Below, piece after piece: positions 43,332 through 51,737 of a DNA stretch of 64,000 nt. This DNA comes from Mesobacillus harenae (lineage in GTDB: Bacteria; Bacillota; Bacilli; Bacillales; Cytobacillaceae): assembly GCF_013343715.1 (NCBI RefSeq), contig NZ_JABUNR010000009.1:124001-188000 (forward strand). Direction: 5' to 3'. Under the pieces are notes generated by a model. It had not been told where the DNA came from. It saw only the letters and a program-made list of their open reading frames with translations, and made no database searches. Position numbers and translations under genes: made by a program. The number at the start of each line of letters is the position of its first letter. Position 1 is the first letter of the stretch.

Positions 43332-44660
43332 TTGTCATCAAAATTTCTGCAAACAGAAGATGAAGTAATTGCCAATGCTTTAAAGATTCGGTTTTATCCT
43401 ATTTCAGTTAAATCTGCTTATGGAACACAAATTAAGGATGAGAATGGAAAGGATTATCTAGATTTAACAGCAGGATGGGCTGTGGCGGGAATTGGTTATG
43501 GCCATCCAAAGGTTAGTAATAGGATTAAGGAGCAGTATGATTCTTTATCATTTACTTCACAGTTATCTGCCCCTGAGCCAACATTAGTGTCCCTTGCGAA
43601 GAAACTTATTGAGGTAACCCCTGGTCAATTTCAGAAAAAGGTATGGTTCGGTCATTCAGGTTCGGATGCAAATGACTGTATTGCTAAACTAGTTCCACTT
43701 GAAAAGAATCGGGCCAGAATGATTTCTTTTATGGGTTCCTATCATGGTCAGACAATGGGATCGCTTTCTTTATCAGGTCACCCTGCCCAATCCAAATTTA
43801 TTGGCAGTGGTAACGTGATCAAAATTCCTTATCCTAATCCATATCGTCCCCCTTTTGGAGAAACAACAAATCTAACTGATCAGGTCATTCAATTTTTAGA
43901 ACAAGAAGTTTTTAAAACTATATGCCCAGCGGAGGATACTGCAGGCATTTTGGTCGAGGGAATACAAAGTGATGGGGGGCTCATTGTTCCCCCTGATGAT
44001 TTTTTTCCACGTCTTCAAAAAACATGCAAACAAAATAATATTAGCCTAATATTCGATGAAGTTAAAGTTGGCTTGGGAAGGACTGGTGAATGGTTTTCGT
44101 TTGACCACTATAATGTTGTGCCTGACGCGGTTGTATTAAGTAAGTCACTTGGAGGCGGATTACCGATAAGTGCTGTTGTAGCCAGACAAGAGATTCTTGA
44201 TGTTGGAACAGGTATTCATATGTTTACTGCAAGTGGAAATCCAGTTAGCGCTTCAGCATCGTTGGAAACTCTTAATATTATTGAAGAAGAAAATCTAATA
44301 GAGAATTCAAAAGTAAATGGAGATTATTTCATTTCTCTTTTAAAGGAACTGCAAAAAAAATATGAGCTGATTGGTGACGTAAGGGGCAAAGGTTTAGCTA
44401 TAGGAGTAGAACTTGTAACAGATAGGATTTCTAAAACCCCTGCTGCCAGACAGACTGCGGCTGTCTGTTATCGCTGTTTTGAGCTGGGCCTGCTGGTCTT
44501 TTATGTTGGTATTCACAGCAACGTTATAGAGATTACACCCCCGCTTATTATTACTAAACAAGAAATTGATTTGGCAATTTCGATCCTTGACCAAGCTTTT
44601 TCAGATCTTCAAGATAAAAAGATAAATATGGACCTCGTTGATAAATATGCTGGGTGGTAA
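43332..44660 (+). CDS. class III (omega) aminotransferase
   Basis: A 442-residue PLP enzyme of the class III family (GABA/ornithine/omega-amine transaminases, dialkylglycine decarboxylase). Visible motifs: WFGHSGSDANDC, FMGSYHGQTMGSLSLSGH, IFDEVKVGLGRTGEWFSFDH, and the PLP Lys in VLSKSLGGGLPISAVV (near 277). The usual FDEVQTG is FDEVKVG here, which may alter substrate choice. It starts at TTG with GGGGGAAA, 12 bp after the activator gene, so both share a transcript. In context it should transaminate an amine or amino acid derived from the compound handled by the divergent operon. Confidence 0.88.
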   Translation: MSSKFLQTEDEVIANALKIRFYPISVKSAYGTQIKDENGKDYLDLTAGWAVAGIGYGHPKVSNRIKEQYDSLSFTSQLSAPEPTLVSLAKKLIEVTPGQFQKKVWFGHSGSDANDCIAKLVPLEKNRARMISFMGSYHGQTMGSLSLSGHPAQSKFIGSGNVIKIPYPNPYRPPFGETTNLTDQVIQFLEQEVFKTICPAEDTAGILVEGIQSDGGLIVPPDDFFPRLQKTCKQNNISLIFDEVKVGLGRTGEWFSFDHYNVVPDAVVLSKSLGGGLPISAVVARQEILDVGTGIHMFTASGNPVSASASLETLNIIEEENLIENSKVNGDYFISLLKELQKKYELIGDVRGKGLAIGVELVTDRISKTPAARQTAAVCYRCFELGLLVFYVGIHSNVIEITPPLIITKQEIDLAISILDQAFSDLQDKKINMDLVDKYAGW

Positions 44661-44765
44661 CAGAACTATACAATTCCTATTTTTTCATAGAAAGCAGGTA
44701 TGTTTGCCTTCCTTCTTGAATATATAATGTAATCGCTTTCACTATATATTAGGAGGTAATGCAGA

Positions 44766-45680
44766 TTGGCTAGTGAAGAGAGTTTGATAGCTCGGAAACG
44801 TTTGATAGAACATGTTGCTTCACAGAAACCTGGTGGGACTCTAGAAGATGCACGACAGGGTCTCGAGACACTAATGAGCACTTTTCCTGTTGCGCAAGAC
44901 ATTAAAGTGGAAAATCTTTTAGTTGAGGGAATGCCTGCTGAGTGGGTTGTTGCTCCGAATGCTGTTGAAGATCGAGTATTTCTTTATCTTCACGGAGGCG
45001 CCTACATTATGGGGAATTGCAATACACACAGGGACTTGGCTTCGAAACTATCCCGTGCGACAGCTTCTCATGTATTAGTAGTTGAATATCGCCTCGCTCC
45101 AGAGCATCCCTTCCCTGCTGGAATAGAAGATGCCGTTACTGCTTATCGCTGGTTAATTTCTGCGGGTGTCTCAGCCGAGAAAATTATTGTAGGCGGAGAC
45201 TCAGCTGGCGGAGGTCTAACTCTTGCTTTGCTTCAATCCTTAAGGGAAGCTGGTGAAAGTTTACCTGCCTTAACAGTTCTGCTTTCACCATGGACAGACA
45301 TGGAAGGAACGGGAGAATCAATGGAATCACGTGCAGCCGCTGATCCTTGGCTCAACCCATTAGAAACCCGCGGAGCACCTGTACTCTATTTAGGAGAAAC
45401 TGACCCTCGCAATGCTTTGGTCTCTCCCATTCACGCAGACTTATCGGGCCTACCACCGATGATTGTCCATGTTGGCAATGATGAAATTCTATTAGATGAT
45501 TCAGTTCGCCTTGTGACTAGGGCCAGAGATGCTGGTGTTGATGCAACTTTAAAAGTTTGGGAAGGCATGTGGCATGTATTCCAACAATTCGGAACACCTG
45601 AATCAGCCAATTCACTTGAGGAAATTGGCCAATTTGTTCAGCAAAGACTTGCTGCAAATTCTGCTTCACCGGCAAAATAA
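44766..45680 (+). CDS. alpha/beta hydrolase, hormone-sensitive-lipase (HSL) family esterase
   Basis: A 304-residue esterase of the HSL/bacterial group IV family. The oxyanion motif HGGAYIMG (near 76), nucleophile GGDSAGGG (near 148), the Asp in VGNDEILLDDS (near 239) and the His in EGMWHVFQQF (near 268) complete the triad. It starts at TTG 44766 with AGGAGGTAATG. It follows the aminotransferase by 105 bp in the same direction, so it may belong to the amine locus, cleaving an ester or acyl group, or it may be independent. Confidence 0.87.
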   Translation: MASEESLIARKRLIEHVASQKPGGTLEDARQGLETLMSTFPVAQDIKVENLLVEGMPAEWVVAPNAVEDRVFLYLHGGAYIMGNCNTHRDLASKLSRATASHVLVVEYRLAPEHPFPAGIEDAVTAYRWLISAGVSAEKIIVGGDSAGGGLTLALLQSLREAGESLPALTVLLSPWTDMEGTGESMESRAAADPWLNPLETRGAPVLYLGETDPRNALVSPIHADLSGLPPMIVHVGNDEILLDDSVRLVTRARDAGVDATLKVWEGMWHVFQQFGTPESANSLEEIGQFVQQRLAANSASPAK

Positions 45681-45755
45681 TAAAGATTACCTGTAATCGT
45701 TAAAACGTTTAAGCCCTGATCCTAAATCTGGAACAGGGTTTTATTTTTAGAACAC

Positions 45756-45785
45756 AAAAAAAAGGCTCTCAGAGAGAGCCTTTTT
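45756..45785. terminator. bidirectional Rho-independent terminator
   Basis: GGCTCTC pairs with GAGAGCC over a 3-nt loop, with A and T tracts on the two sides; serves cold-shock copy 2 on the minus strand. Confidence 0.88.
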
Positions 45786-45801
45786 GTAAGTTTAGGTTTA
45801 A

Positions 45802-46002
45802 TTATGCTTTTTGAACGTTAGTAGCTTGGGGTCCACGTTGGCCTTGTTCTACTTCAAAAGTTACTTCTTGACCTTCGTCTAATGACTTGAAGCCTTCGCT
45901 TTGGATAGCTGAGAAGTGAACGAATACGTCGTCTCCGCCTTCGCGCTCGATGAATCCGAATCCTTTTTCTGCGTTAAACCATTTTACTTTACCTTGTTCC
46001 AT
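45802..46002 (-). CDS. cold-shock protein, CspA family (copy 2)
   Basis: A 66-residue cold-shock protein identical in sequence to the product of 33810-34010. RNP1 and RNP2 are intact. Only a handful of silent base changes separate the genes, so the duplication is recent or the copies are kept alike by gene conversion. A GGAGG site precedes the ATG, and a longer in-frame start at 46032 is rejected because it covers the leader hairpin. Confidence 0.95.
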   Translation of the reverse strand: MEQGKVKWFNAEKGFGFIEREGGDDVFVHFSAIQSEGFKSLDEGQEVTFEVEQGQRGPQATNVQKA

Positions 46003-46140
46003 GTGTGTTTCCTCCTCGTGTGCTATGCACACATTGTGTTACTATCCTTGCTTACATCTTCAAGTCAGAAAGTTTTAACCACTTTTACAACCTTGCCGAA
46101 CAAACAAAAATAATTCTTCTTTAGAATAACAGAACAAATT
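46003..46140 (-). promoter_or_regulatory. conserved 5' leader of cold-shock gene copy 2
   Basis: Alignable with 34011-34150. The hairpin GTGTGC-ATA-GCACAC lies at 46018-46032, next to the GAGGAGG ribosome binding site, exactly as in copy 1. Confidence 0.65.
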
Positions 46141-46511
46141 CATTAACGCAATAGGTCTTTTGTCCTATATGAACAATAAGCCACCATCCATTTAATTTTC
46201 TGCCTATTATTAAATAATAAAATGCCTTAATGTCTATGTTTTAACAGGTTACTTAAATGCTCACGTATTCAACAGAAAAAGTCTATGCTGGCTTCAGCCT
46301 ATTTTTTCAGCAAATTTTATAATTTCAACGTCATGACTTTGAGATCAACAGAATATTTTATATTTAAATAATACTTCTTTCATTTATCGAGTTAAAGAAC
46401 CCTCCTTTGTAACCAGGTAGGGTTCTAATCATTTAAAAGTTAGGAACCAAAATATCATAGTTCATTGGCGTTCATTTTTAAATTCTTTAGTCAGCAGAAT
46501 CCTCTGATATT
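46141..46511. other. intergenic with a decayed repeat half and a hairpin
   Basis: CCACCATCCATTTAATTTTC at about 46182-46201 matches the inner part of the dispersed element (compare 49044-49062), a probable relic of a copy. A perfect 8-bp hairpin AGAACCCT...AGGGTTCT lies at 46396-46426, about 85 bp past the ene-reductase stop, and could act as a weak terminator. No gene is supported. Confidence 0.45.
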
Positions 46512-47645
46512 TTATGCTTCGAACTCTTTAATTTTTGCAGTTGGACTTAATATTTTTTCTGGATTAAAATCTTCAAGCGCTTCGCCATTCTTTATTTTAT
46601 TAACCCAATCATGATTAGCAAGAGCTCCTTTACCTATTGTGACGATATCGGCTTCCCCTTTTTCAATTATTTTGCTAGCCTCGATCGGATTTTCGAGATG
46701 CCCATTCGCTATTACTGGAACCTTGCCGTATTTTCTTGCTAAGGCAGCTAGTGAAAGACCGCCATCGCCAAAAGCAGAATCCGTTGCTGCAGTGCCTTCT
46801 CCTTGAGGGAATGCAGGCTGCCATGCTTCATATTCCGTTACATGAATATAATCAACACCAGCTGAAACTGCCTGACTAAAGATTACTTCGGCATCTTTCT
46901 CTTTTCCTTCCCATTTATGTGTATAATCATTTACTTTACCTTGGGATATTCTTATTCCCACGGTAAAGTCATTCCCTACTGCTTCACGGACCGCCTTTGT
47001 TACTTCCACAAGCAAACGAACTCTATTTTGGATGGAGCCGCCATAATTATCAGAACGCTTGTTTGTATAACTTGTTAAAAACTGGTCAATTATATATCCA
47101 TTGGCTCCATGGATTTCGATTCCGTCGAATCCAGCCTTTTTAGCATTATTAGCGGCTTCAACAAACCCTTTTACCACCTCTGTTATTTCATCTAGAGTGG
47201 CTTCTTTAGGCCTTGAAAAAGGTCCCTTGCCTCCGTAGAACTCCATTTGCTCACCCTTTGGCTGAACAGAAGAAGGGCCAATGGTGTCTTCCACAAACCG
47301 ATTCCCTTGTGACAATGCACCAGCATGCATGAGTTGTGCAAATATTTTAGCGCCATGTTGATGAACAGCATCAACTACTTTTCTCCATGCTACTATTTGG
47401 TCATCAAAAACAATGCCAGGCTGATCAAAATACCCTTGGCTATACGCCTTATCAGGATAAACTCCTTCTGTAATTATGAGCCCGAAACCGCCTTTTGCAA
47501 ATGAATTATAATAAGACACCATTCGATCTGTTGCTAACCCTTCTGGCGTAGCGCTTGTCCTTGTCATTGGGGCAACCCCTACCCTATTTTCTAATAAGGT
47601 ATTTCCTAATTTTACTTTTTCGAATAGCAAATTCTTATTAGCCAT
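46512..47645 (-). CDS. NADH:flavin oxidoreductase / old yellow enzyme family
   Basis: A 377-residue FMN-dependent TIM barrel. It opens KLGNTLLENRVGVAPMTRTSATPEG, and shows the substrate-binding H-G-A-N pair in GIEIHGANGYIIDQFLTSYTNKRSDNYGGSIQNRVR, and the FMN phosphate site in ADIVTIGKGALANHDW. Such ene-reductases reduce activated double bonds of unsaturated carbonyls and nitro compounds. It lacks the C-terminal 4Fe-4S/NADH domain of 2,4-dienoyl-CoA reductases. It follows the FrnE-like gene by 51 bp, so it may be part of an electrophile/oxidant response unit. Confidence 0.88.
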   Translation of the reverse strand: MANKNLLFEKVKLGNTLLENRVGVAPMTRTSATPEGLATDRMVSYYNSFAKGGFGLIITEGVYPDKAYSQGYFDQPGIVFDDQIVAWRKVVDAVHQHGAKIFAQLMHAGALSQGNRFVEDTIGPSSVQPKGEQMEFYGGKGPFSRPKEATLDEITEVVKGFVEAANNAKKAGFDGIEIHGANGYIIDQFLTSYTNKRSDNYGGSIQNRVRLLVEVTKAVREAVGNDFTVGIRISQGKVNDYTHKWEGKEKDAEVIFSQAVSAGVDYIHVTEYEAWQPAFPQGEGTAATDSAFGDGGLSLAALARKYGKVPVIANGHLENPIEASKIIEKGEADIVTIGKGALANHDWVNKIKNGEALEDFNPEKILSPTAKIKEFEA

Positions 47646-47696
47646 TTTTAAGACCTTCTCTCAAATATTATTTAAAATAAACATACGAACAATTCT

Positions 47697-48344
47697 TTAA
47701 CAGCCATTAATCCCACAGGACATCCCATCTATCGAAATAACGGATACTTGTTTATTGGCCTCCTCTTCAATAATTTTTTCAAGAGTTTCCTTCGAACGAG
47801 CTCCTGCTACCACAGTTTCTCCTATTACAAAGGTAGGAACGGCCGTTATATTGGCTTCTGAATAGGAATGGTTTAATGCTTTTTGATGGGCTTCTTTGTA
47901 TTTTCTAGTTTCAAGTGCTTCCCGGTAGCCTTCTGGCTCAAGACCTACTTCCTCTGCCAATTTAGTTAACACTTTGATGCTGCCAATGTCCTGCTCCTCT
48001 TGAAAAAAGGCACGTAATATCCGATCATTGTATTCGTTAGCTTTTCCATATTCCTTTGCAAATTGATACCCTTCAAAGGCTAAATGAGTGTATGGCTGAG
48101 GTGATACCTTTGGCAGAACTATTTCAATTCCCATTTGATTAGCCATCGGATAAACTGCTTGCTTCCACGTATTTTGCAGGTAATCTCCTTCTGGTTTCAG
48201 TGTTTCATTTGGATAAGGGCGGAGTTCGTATGGCATCCATTCAACCTCTGCATCCTTCCCTTCCATTGCTTCCTTAAGAGGTTTTTCCGCTAAGAAACAA
48301 AATGGGCATACATAGTCTGAATATACCTTTATCTTTACTGTCAC
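47697..48344 (-). CDS. DsbA-family (FrnE-like) thiol oxidoreductase
   Basis: A 215-residue thioredoxin-fold protein of the FrnE/DsbA family, cytoplasmic since no signal peptide is seen. The active site is DYVCPFCFLAEKPL (CPFC near residues 12-15), with the helical insert up to about 150 and the cis-Pro region NITAVPTFVIGETVVAGA. The tail ends MSCGINGC, a second Cys pair seen in several family members. GTG at 48344 follows AGGAGGGAATACTA; an upstream start seven codons earlier has no site. It lies between the peroxiredoxin and the ene-reductase, which suggests thiol redox repair. Confidence 0.87.
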   Translation of the reverse strand: MTVKIKVYSDYVCPFCFLAEKPLKEAMEGKDAEVEWMPYELRPYPNETLKPEGDYLQNTWKQAVYPMANQMGIEIVLPKVSPQPYTHLAFEGYQFAKEYGKANEYNDRILRAFFQEEQDIGSIKVLTKLAEEVGLEPEGYREALETRKYKEAHQKALNHSYSEANITAVPTFVIGETVVAGARSKETLEKIIEEEANKQVSVISIDGMSCGINGC

Positions 48345-48510
48345 TAGTATTCCCTCCTGATCCAAACTTCACGTTCAGATTTTTCTCATTCAAAAACTAT
48401 TATTAGCTTGCTTTTACAATCGAATTTTATAAAAAATTTTTTTAAATAGCTGGTCAACCTTTATTAAAAAAGGCCATTGGAGAACTTGCTCCAACAGCCG
48501 TATTGTTGTG

Positions 48511-48972
48511 TTAGCCTAATAGGTTGCATTCTTCATATACACGATCATAATGCTCTTGATTACCTGCCTCAAATTCTTCGTTCTTATAAACTAGTTCTCC
48601 TTTTTTATTGATTAAAAAACAAGAACGCTGGGCTACCTCGTCTTTTTCTTTAAAAACATGATACTTTTTCACTGTTTTTTTATGCCAGTCGGATATAAGA
48701 GGATATGGAAGCGTACCAAGTGAAGTTTCAAACACATTTTGGGCAAATATGTGGTCCACACTTATCGCTAATACCTCTGTATCATTTTTCTTAAAAGTTT
48801 CATATTCCTCTTTCCAAGAGGTTAATTCTTTAATTCAGCCAGGTGTGAAGGCTAGTGGAAAAAAAACCAGCAAAACGTTCTTCTCTCCCTCGTAATCAGA
48901 AAGACTAACATCCCTCCGATTAGTAGAAGGCAAAGAAAAATCAGGAACCCTTTCTCCAATCACAAGACCCAC
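48511..48972 (-). CDS. peroxiredoxin with an in-frame TGA at the peroxidatic cysteine (candidate selenoprotein)
   Basis: One frame of 154 codons from GTG 48972 (AAAGGAG at 9 bp) to the stop at 48511, broken only by TGA at 48837-48835. The N-terminal half is a peroxiredoxin: VGERVPDFSLPSTNRRDVSLSDYEGEKN-like start and strand VLLVFFPLAFTPG, then the TGA, then IKELTSWKEEYETFKKND and VLAISVDHIFAQ. In Prx the catalytic motif is P-x3-T-x2-C; here P-L-A-F-T-P-G-TGA puts the stop on exactly that Cys (residue 46). A hairpin with a GGA loop begins 13 nt after it. Read as selenocysteine, the enzyme would be an AhpE/BCP-like selenoperoxiredoxin reducing peroxides. The alternative is a nonsense mutation (Cys TGC/TGT to TGA). 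Two more Cys lie at RSCFLI and YEECNLL. Confidence 0.75.
48807..48821 (-). promoter_or_regulatory. candidate bacterial SECIS hairpin
   Basis: In the mRNA CCUCUU-GGA-AAGAGG forms a 6-bp stem and 3-nt loop starting with G. The loop begins 20 nt after the TGA, inside the 16-37 nt window and with the apical G expected of bacterial SECIS elements. It is in the coding sequence. Structure is seen; the role is inferred. Confidence 0.55.
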
Positions 48973-49034
48973 AAATCTCAACTCCTTTCAAACTCGTATA
49001 CCCTCTTCTTTCCACAAAACCAAGAATTTAATCC

Positions 49035-49179
49035 GGTGACAGGCACCCTCCATTTAATTTCCATTTATCATTTTAAGAGGCATAACCCCAATACATTCAA
49101 TGGGTTTCAGCAAGAGATTCTAATATAGTTTGTGTTTCCTTTGGGATAATACCCTAAAAAATGGATGGTGCCTGTCACC
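49035..49179. repeat. 145-bp element with terminal inverted repeats (MITE/BIME-like)
   Basis: Left end GGTGACAGGCACC (49035-49047), right end GGTGCCTGTCACC (49167-49179). It shares the outer ~31 bp on the left and ~17 bp on the right with the 144-bp element at 35265-35408, while the middle differs. It lies between two genes, ending 5 bp from the stop of the membrane protein gene. Confidence 0.78.
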
Positions 49180-49184
49180 TAATC

Positions 49185-49616
49185 TTATGTAAGTGCATTT
49201 ATCAGTTTTGTGATTTCTGCTCCTTGGTTTGTGAAGATTCTGATGCCTACCAGAATGACGGCAGCCAATAAGACTAAATATCCGACTGCATATAGTTTTA
49301 AATTTATTTTGGCTCGAAACTCTTCTTTAAAAAATCCAAGCAAACCAGCGACGAAGATTGAGAGGACATTAATATAAGCAATCCACATATTAATATGATC
49401 ATTTATGTACCATTTCAGCAGTTCTGATTGGAGGTCACTTTCCTCGGATGAAATCAAATAGCTTTCCTGATCAAAGATTCCAATTTTAACTTCCAGCCCG
49501 CTTTTGGTCTCTTCAAAGTTAAAACCATATGGGTGAGCATCAGCAAAGTATGATAACAAATTAAGAACTATTATTGATGAAAAGTAAACTAATAATACGA
49601 GTGATAATTTTCTCAT
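49185..49616 (-). CDS. hypothetical membrane protein
   Basis: A 143-residue protein with an N-terminal membrane segment (about 4-23), an outside loop with ADAHPYGFNFEETKSGLEVKIG and QESYLISSEESDLQSELL, and two more membrane segments (about 79-95 and 107-130). ATG at 49616 follows AAAAAGGTGG at good spacing; an earlier in-frame ATG is not supported. Its stop is immediately followed by the 145-bp repeat element. No family recognised. Confidence 0.68.
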   Translation of the reverse strand: MRKLSLVLLVYFSSIIVLNLLSYFADAHPYGFNFEETKSGLEVKIGIFDQESYLISSEESDLQSELLKWYINDHINMWIAYINVLSIFVAGLLGFFKEEFRAKINLKLYAVGYLVLLAAVILVGIRIFTNQGAEITKLINALT

Positions 49617-49742
49617 CTGATCCACCTTTTTGACGTATTTTAACAAACTCTAACTTACTGTAACAGGTATAAGCAAACTATGTAAAAGCATTAGGCTTTA
49701 CCAAACAATGCTTGCGAAAGTTGAAGACAATCTTGTAAATAA

Positions 49743-49780
49743 AAAAAATGACGCGTTTTTTTACTAGCGCGTCATTTTTA
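49743..49780. terminator. Rho-independent terminator (both strands)
   Basis: ATGACGCG pairs with CGCGTCAT over a 12-nt loop, with A and T tracts at the two sides. No gene ends right at it, so its owner is unclear. Confidence 0.8.
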
Positions 49781-50041
49781 ATGATATTTTATTCACTAGC
49801 CTCTCAATAAGGAATCCCACTCCCTTAGAAGGTGGCTTTTAATTCTTTTAATACTATACTCCGCGTCCGATCCTAACCATAAAATGCAAAAAGAAACCCC
49901 CTCAGGTTAATATAAAACATACTATTAGAAATTAGTTTACATAATTATATTATTAAACACTATATTTCATCAGCTGGACCGAAGCGACTCCAAGGGCTAG
50001 GCCTGGAGCTTGACAGTAATCAATCTTAGAACTTCTTGTCT

Positions 50042-50073
50042 TTTAAAAAACAGCCCCGATTCATAGGGACTGC
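50042..50073 (-). terminator. Rho-independent terminator of manA
   Basis: On the minus strand CAGTCCC pairs with GGGGCTG over an 8-nt loop, then TTTTTT. Confidence 0.82.
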
Positions 50074-50079
50074 TTCCTT

Positions 50080-51030
50080 TTAAACATGTGAGGCAATGAT
50101 TGATGCGTTGCCTTCCAATGAAAATTTCCCAAATTCAGCTGGCAGGAGGAAATGATCCCCTTTTTTAAAAGAAAAACTTTCTTCCCCTTTGAAAAGAGTC
50201 CCCTCCCCGTCGATGACACTAATGAGCTGGAACGGCACATCCTCGTTAATCTCTCCTGATTTTCCCTTAAGATCCCATTTAAAAACAGAGAAATGGGCTG
50301 CTTTTACAAATGTAGTAATGTCCATATCTCCATGTTGAATTGTGATCTCATCGACCGGGAATTCTTCTGTTGGGACAGTTATCACATCAAGGGATCTTTT
50401 AATATGAAGCTCGCTAAGATTTCCTTCTTTATTCCGACGGCCATAGTCAAAAAAACGGTAAGCTGTATCAGAGTTTTGCTGGGTTACTAAAGTGACAGTA
50501 CCTTTTCCGATTGAATGAACAGTTCCGCTTGGCACATAAAAGAAATCACCGGCCCGGACTGGTACTTTGCGCAGCAGTTCGTCCCAGTTTCCATCATTGA
50601 TCATACTCTCAAGCTCTTCCTTTGTTTTCGCATGGTGCCCATAAACGATTTCTGCACCTTCTTCTGCTTCGACAATATACCAGCACTCTGTTTTGCCTAA
50701 TTCGCCATTTTCATGGTTTTTAGCGTACTCATCATCAGGGTGAACTTGTACAGATAGATCTGTTTCTACGTCGAGAATCTTCGTTAGCAGCGGAAAGCGA
50801 TCGCTTTCAATGGAGCCGAACAGTTCTCGATTTGTTTCCCAAAGCTCTCCTAAAGTTTTTCCTTTTAGCTCCCCATTTTTCACAACGCTTTGTCCATCAT
50901 GATGGTCTGCGAACGCCCAGCATTCTCCTGTCTGACTTGAGGGCAGCTCATACCCGAATTGCTTTAGGGACTCCCCTCCCCAAATTCTTTCTTTAAAGAC
51001 TGGTTCGAAAAATAACGGTTCTTTTACCAT
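50080..51030 (-). CDS. manA: mannose-6-phosphate isomerase, class I (Bacillus short type)
   Basis: A 316-residue zinc enzyme that interconverts mannose-6-phosphate and fructose-6-phosphate. It is the short firmicute form, a double cupin. Zinc ligands are in LSVQVHPDDEYA (Gln, His) and KTECWYIVEAEEGA (Glu), and in VPSGTVHSIGKG (His); the conserved catalytic Arg region is DYGRRNKEGNLSELHI. The opening PLFFEPVFKERIWGGESL is family-standard. It is monocistronic with its own terminator. It feeds mannose into glycolysis or provides mannose-6-P for glycan synthesis. Confidence 0.93.
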   Translation of the reverse strand: MVKEPLFFEPVFKERIWGGESLKQFGYELPSSQTGECWAFADHHDGQSVVKNGELKGKTLGELWETNRELFGSIESDRFPLLTKILDVETDLSVQVHPDDEYAKNHENGELGKTECWYIVEAEEGAEIVYGHHAKTKEELESMINDGNWDELLRKVPVRAGDFFYVPSGTVHSIGKGTVTLVTQQNSDTAYRFFDYGRRNKEGNLSELHIKRSLDVITVPTEEFPVDEITIQHGDMDITTFVKAAHFSVFKWDLKGKSGEINEDVPFQLISVIDGEGTLFKGEESFSFKKGDHFLLPAEFGKFSLEGNASIIASHV

Positions 51031-51415
51031 ACCAACAAATCACTCCTTAAAAAATCATTATTTTTACATAGCACTCCTATATCATCACTGTAACCTGCAA
51101 GATTCGGATGAACGAAGATAAGCTAGTCTCAGATTCAAATACCCTTTTACGGCTGCTTCTAAAAGTGCATTATTAGGTCCTCTGCACCCGCCAAATAGAA
51201 AAAAGGCCCAGATTAAAAATCCCACAGCATTTCTACGTAGGTTCGATGGTACTTCACTTGTGTTCATACTCACTTTATCTTCGCTCACAGGAGTTTTATG
51301 AGTGTTCTAGCCTGCGTCTTAGAAGTTTTCTTGCCGTTTTTTGAGCACCAACTTTTCGAGTCATAAATAATATCTCGCAATATAAGCAAAGATAAGGATA
51401 AAAAGGGTGGCTATA

Positions 51416-51622
51416 ATGGTTAACCGCAGAATTTTTCGCTTATTGTTAGGGAGTACGGTACTTTCCAGTTTGTTTAGCTTAGCAGTGATTGGTTTGACTA
51501 TATTTCATCATTTAAATATGAGTCGTATGCTAGGAGAGATAAAAAAACAGAAATCCAAGGTGTGCCAATGCAGTAAGACCAAGCAAAAACAAAAGAGTGA
51601 TCCTCCTGAAGCATTAAGCTAG
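51416..51622 (+). CDS. small single-TM hypothetical protein
   Basis: A 68-residue protein with a basic start MVNRRIFRLLLG, one membrane segment (about 8-30) and a Lys-rich tail LGEIKKQKSKVCQCSKTKQKQKSD with a C-Q-C pair. It has an AAAAGGGTGG site. No family is recognised. It lies alone between manA and the aldehyde dehydrogenase, both on the other strand. Confidence 0.6.
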   Translation: MVNRRIFRLLLGSTVLSSLFSLAVIGLTIFHHLNMSRMLGEIKKQKSKVCQCSKTKQKQKSDPPEALS

Positions 51623-51737
51623 TAATATGACTACTTTCATTCCATATGATAGGAAAAAAGAAATCTGAGGTCAGGTATACACTTAAAATCAGCACTATAG
51701 CAGCACAGAAGACACTATCCCCAACTATCCATCAGAT

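Larger units (their letters stand above)
49617..50079. other. 463-bp intergenic region
   Basis: Holds a strong terminator at 49743-49780, the manA terminator at 50042-50073 and otherwise AT-rich sequence. A less AT-rich patch near 49975-50020 has no frame with a ribosome binding site. Confidence 0.45.

Noticed and set aside
51085-51288. 67-residue minus-strand reading frame (starting GTG at 51288)
   Set aside because: No convincing ribosome binding site and no family recognised. The sequence contains one hydrophobic stretch but could be chance; kept out of the gene list.
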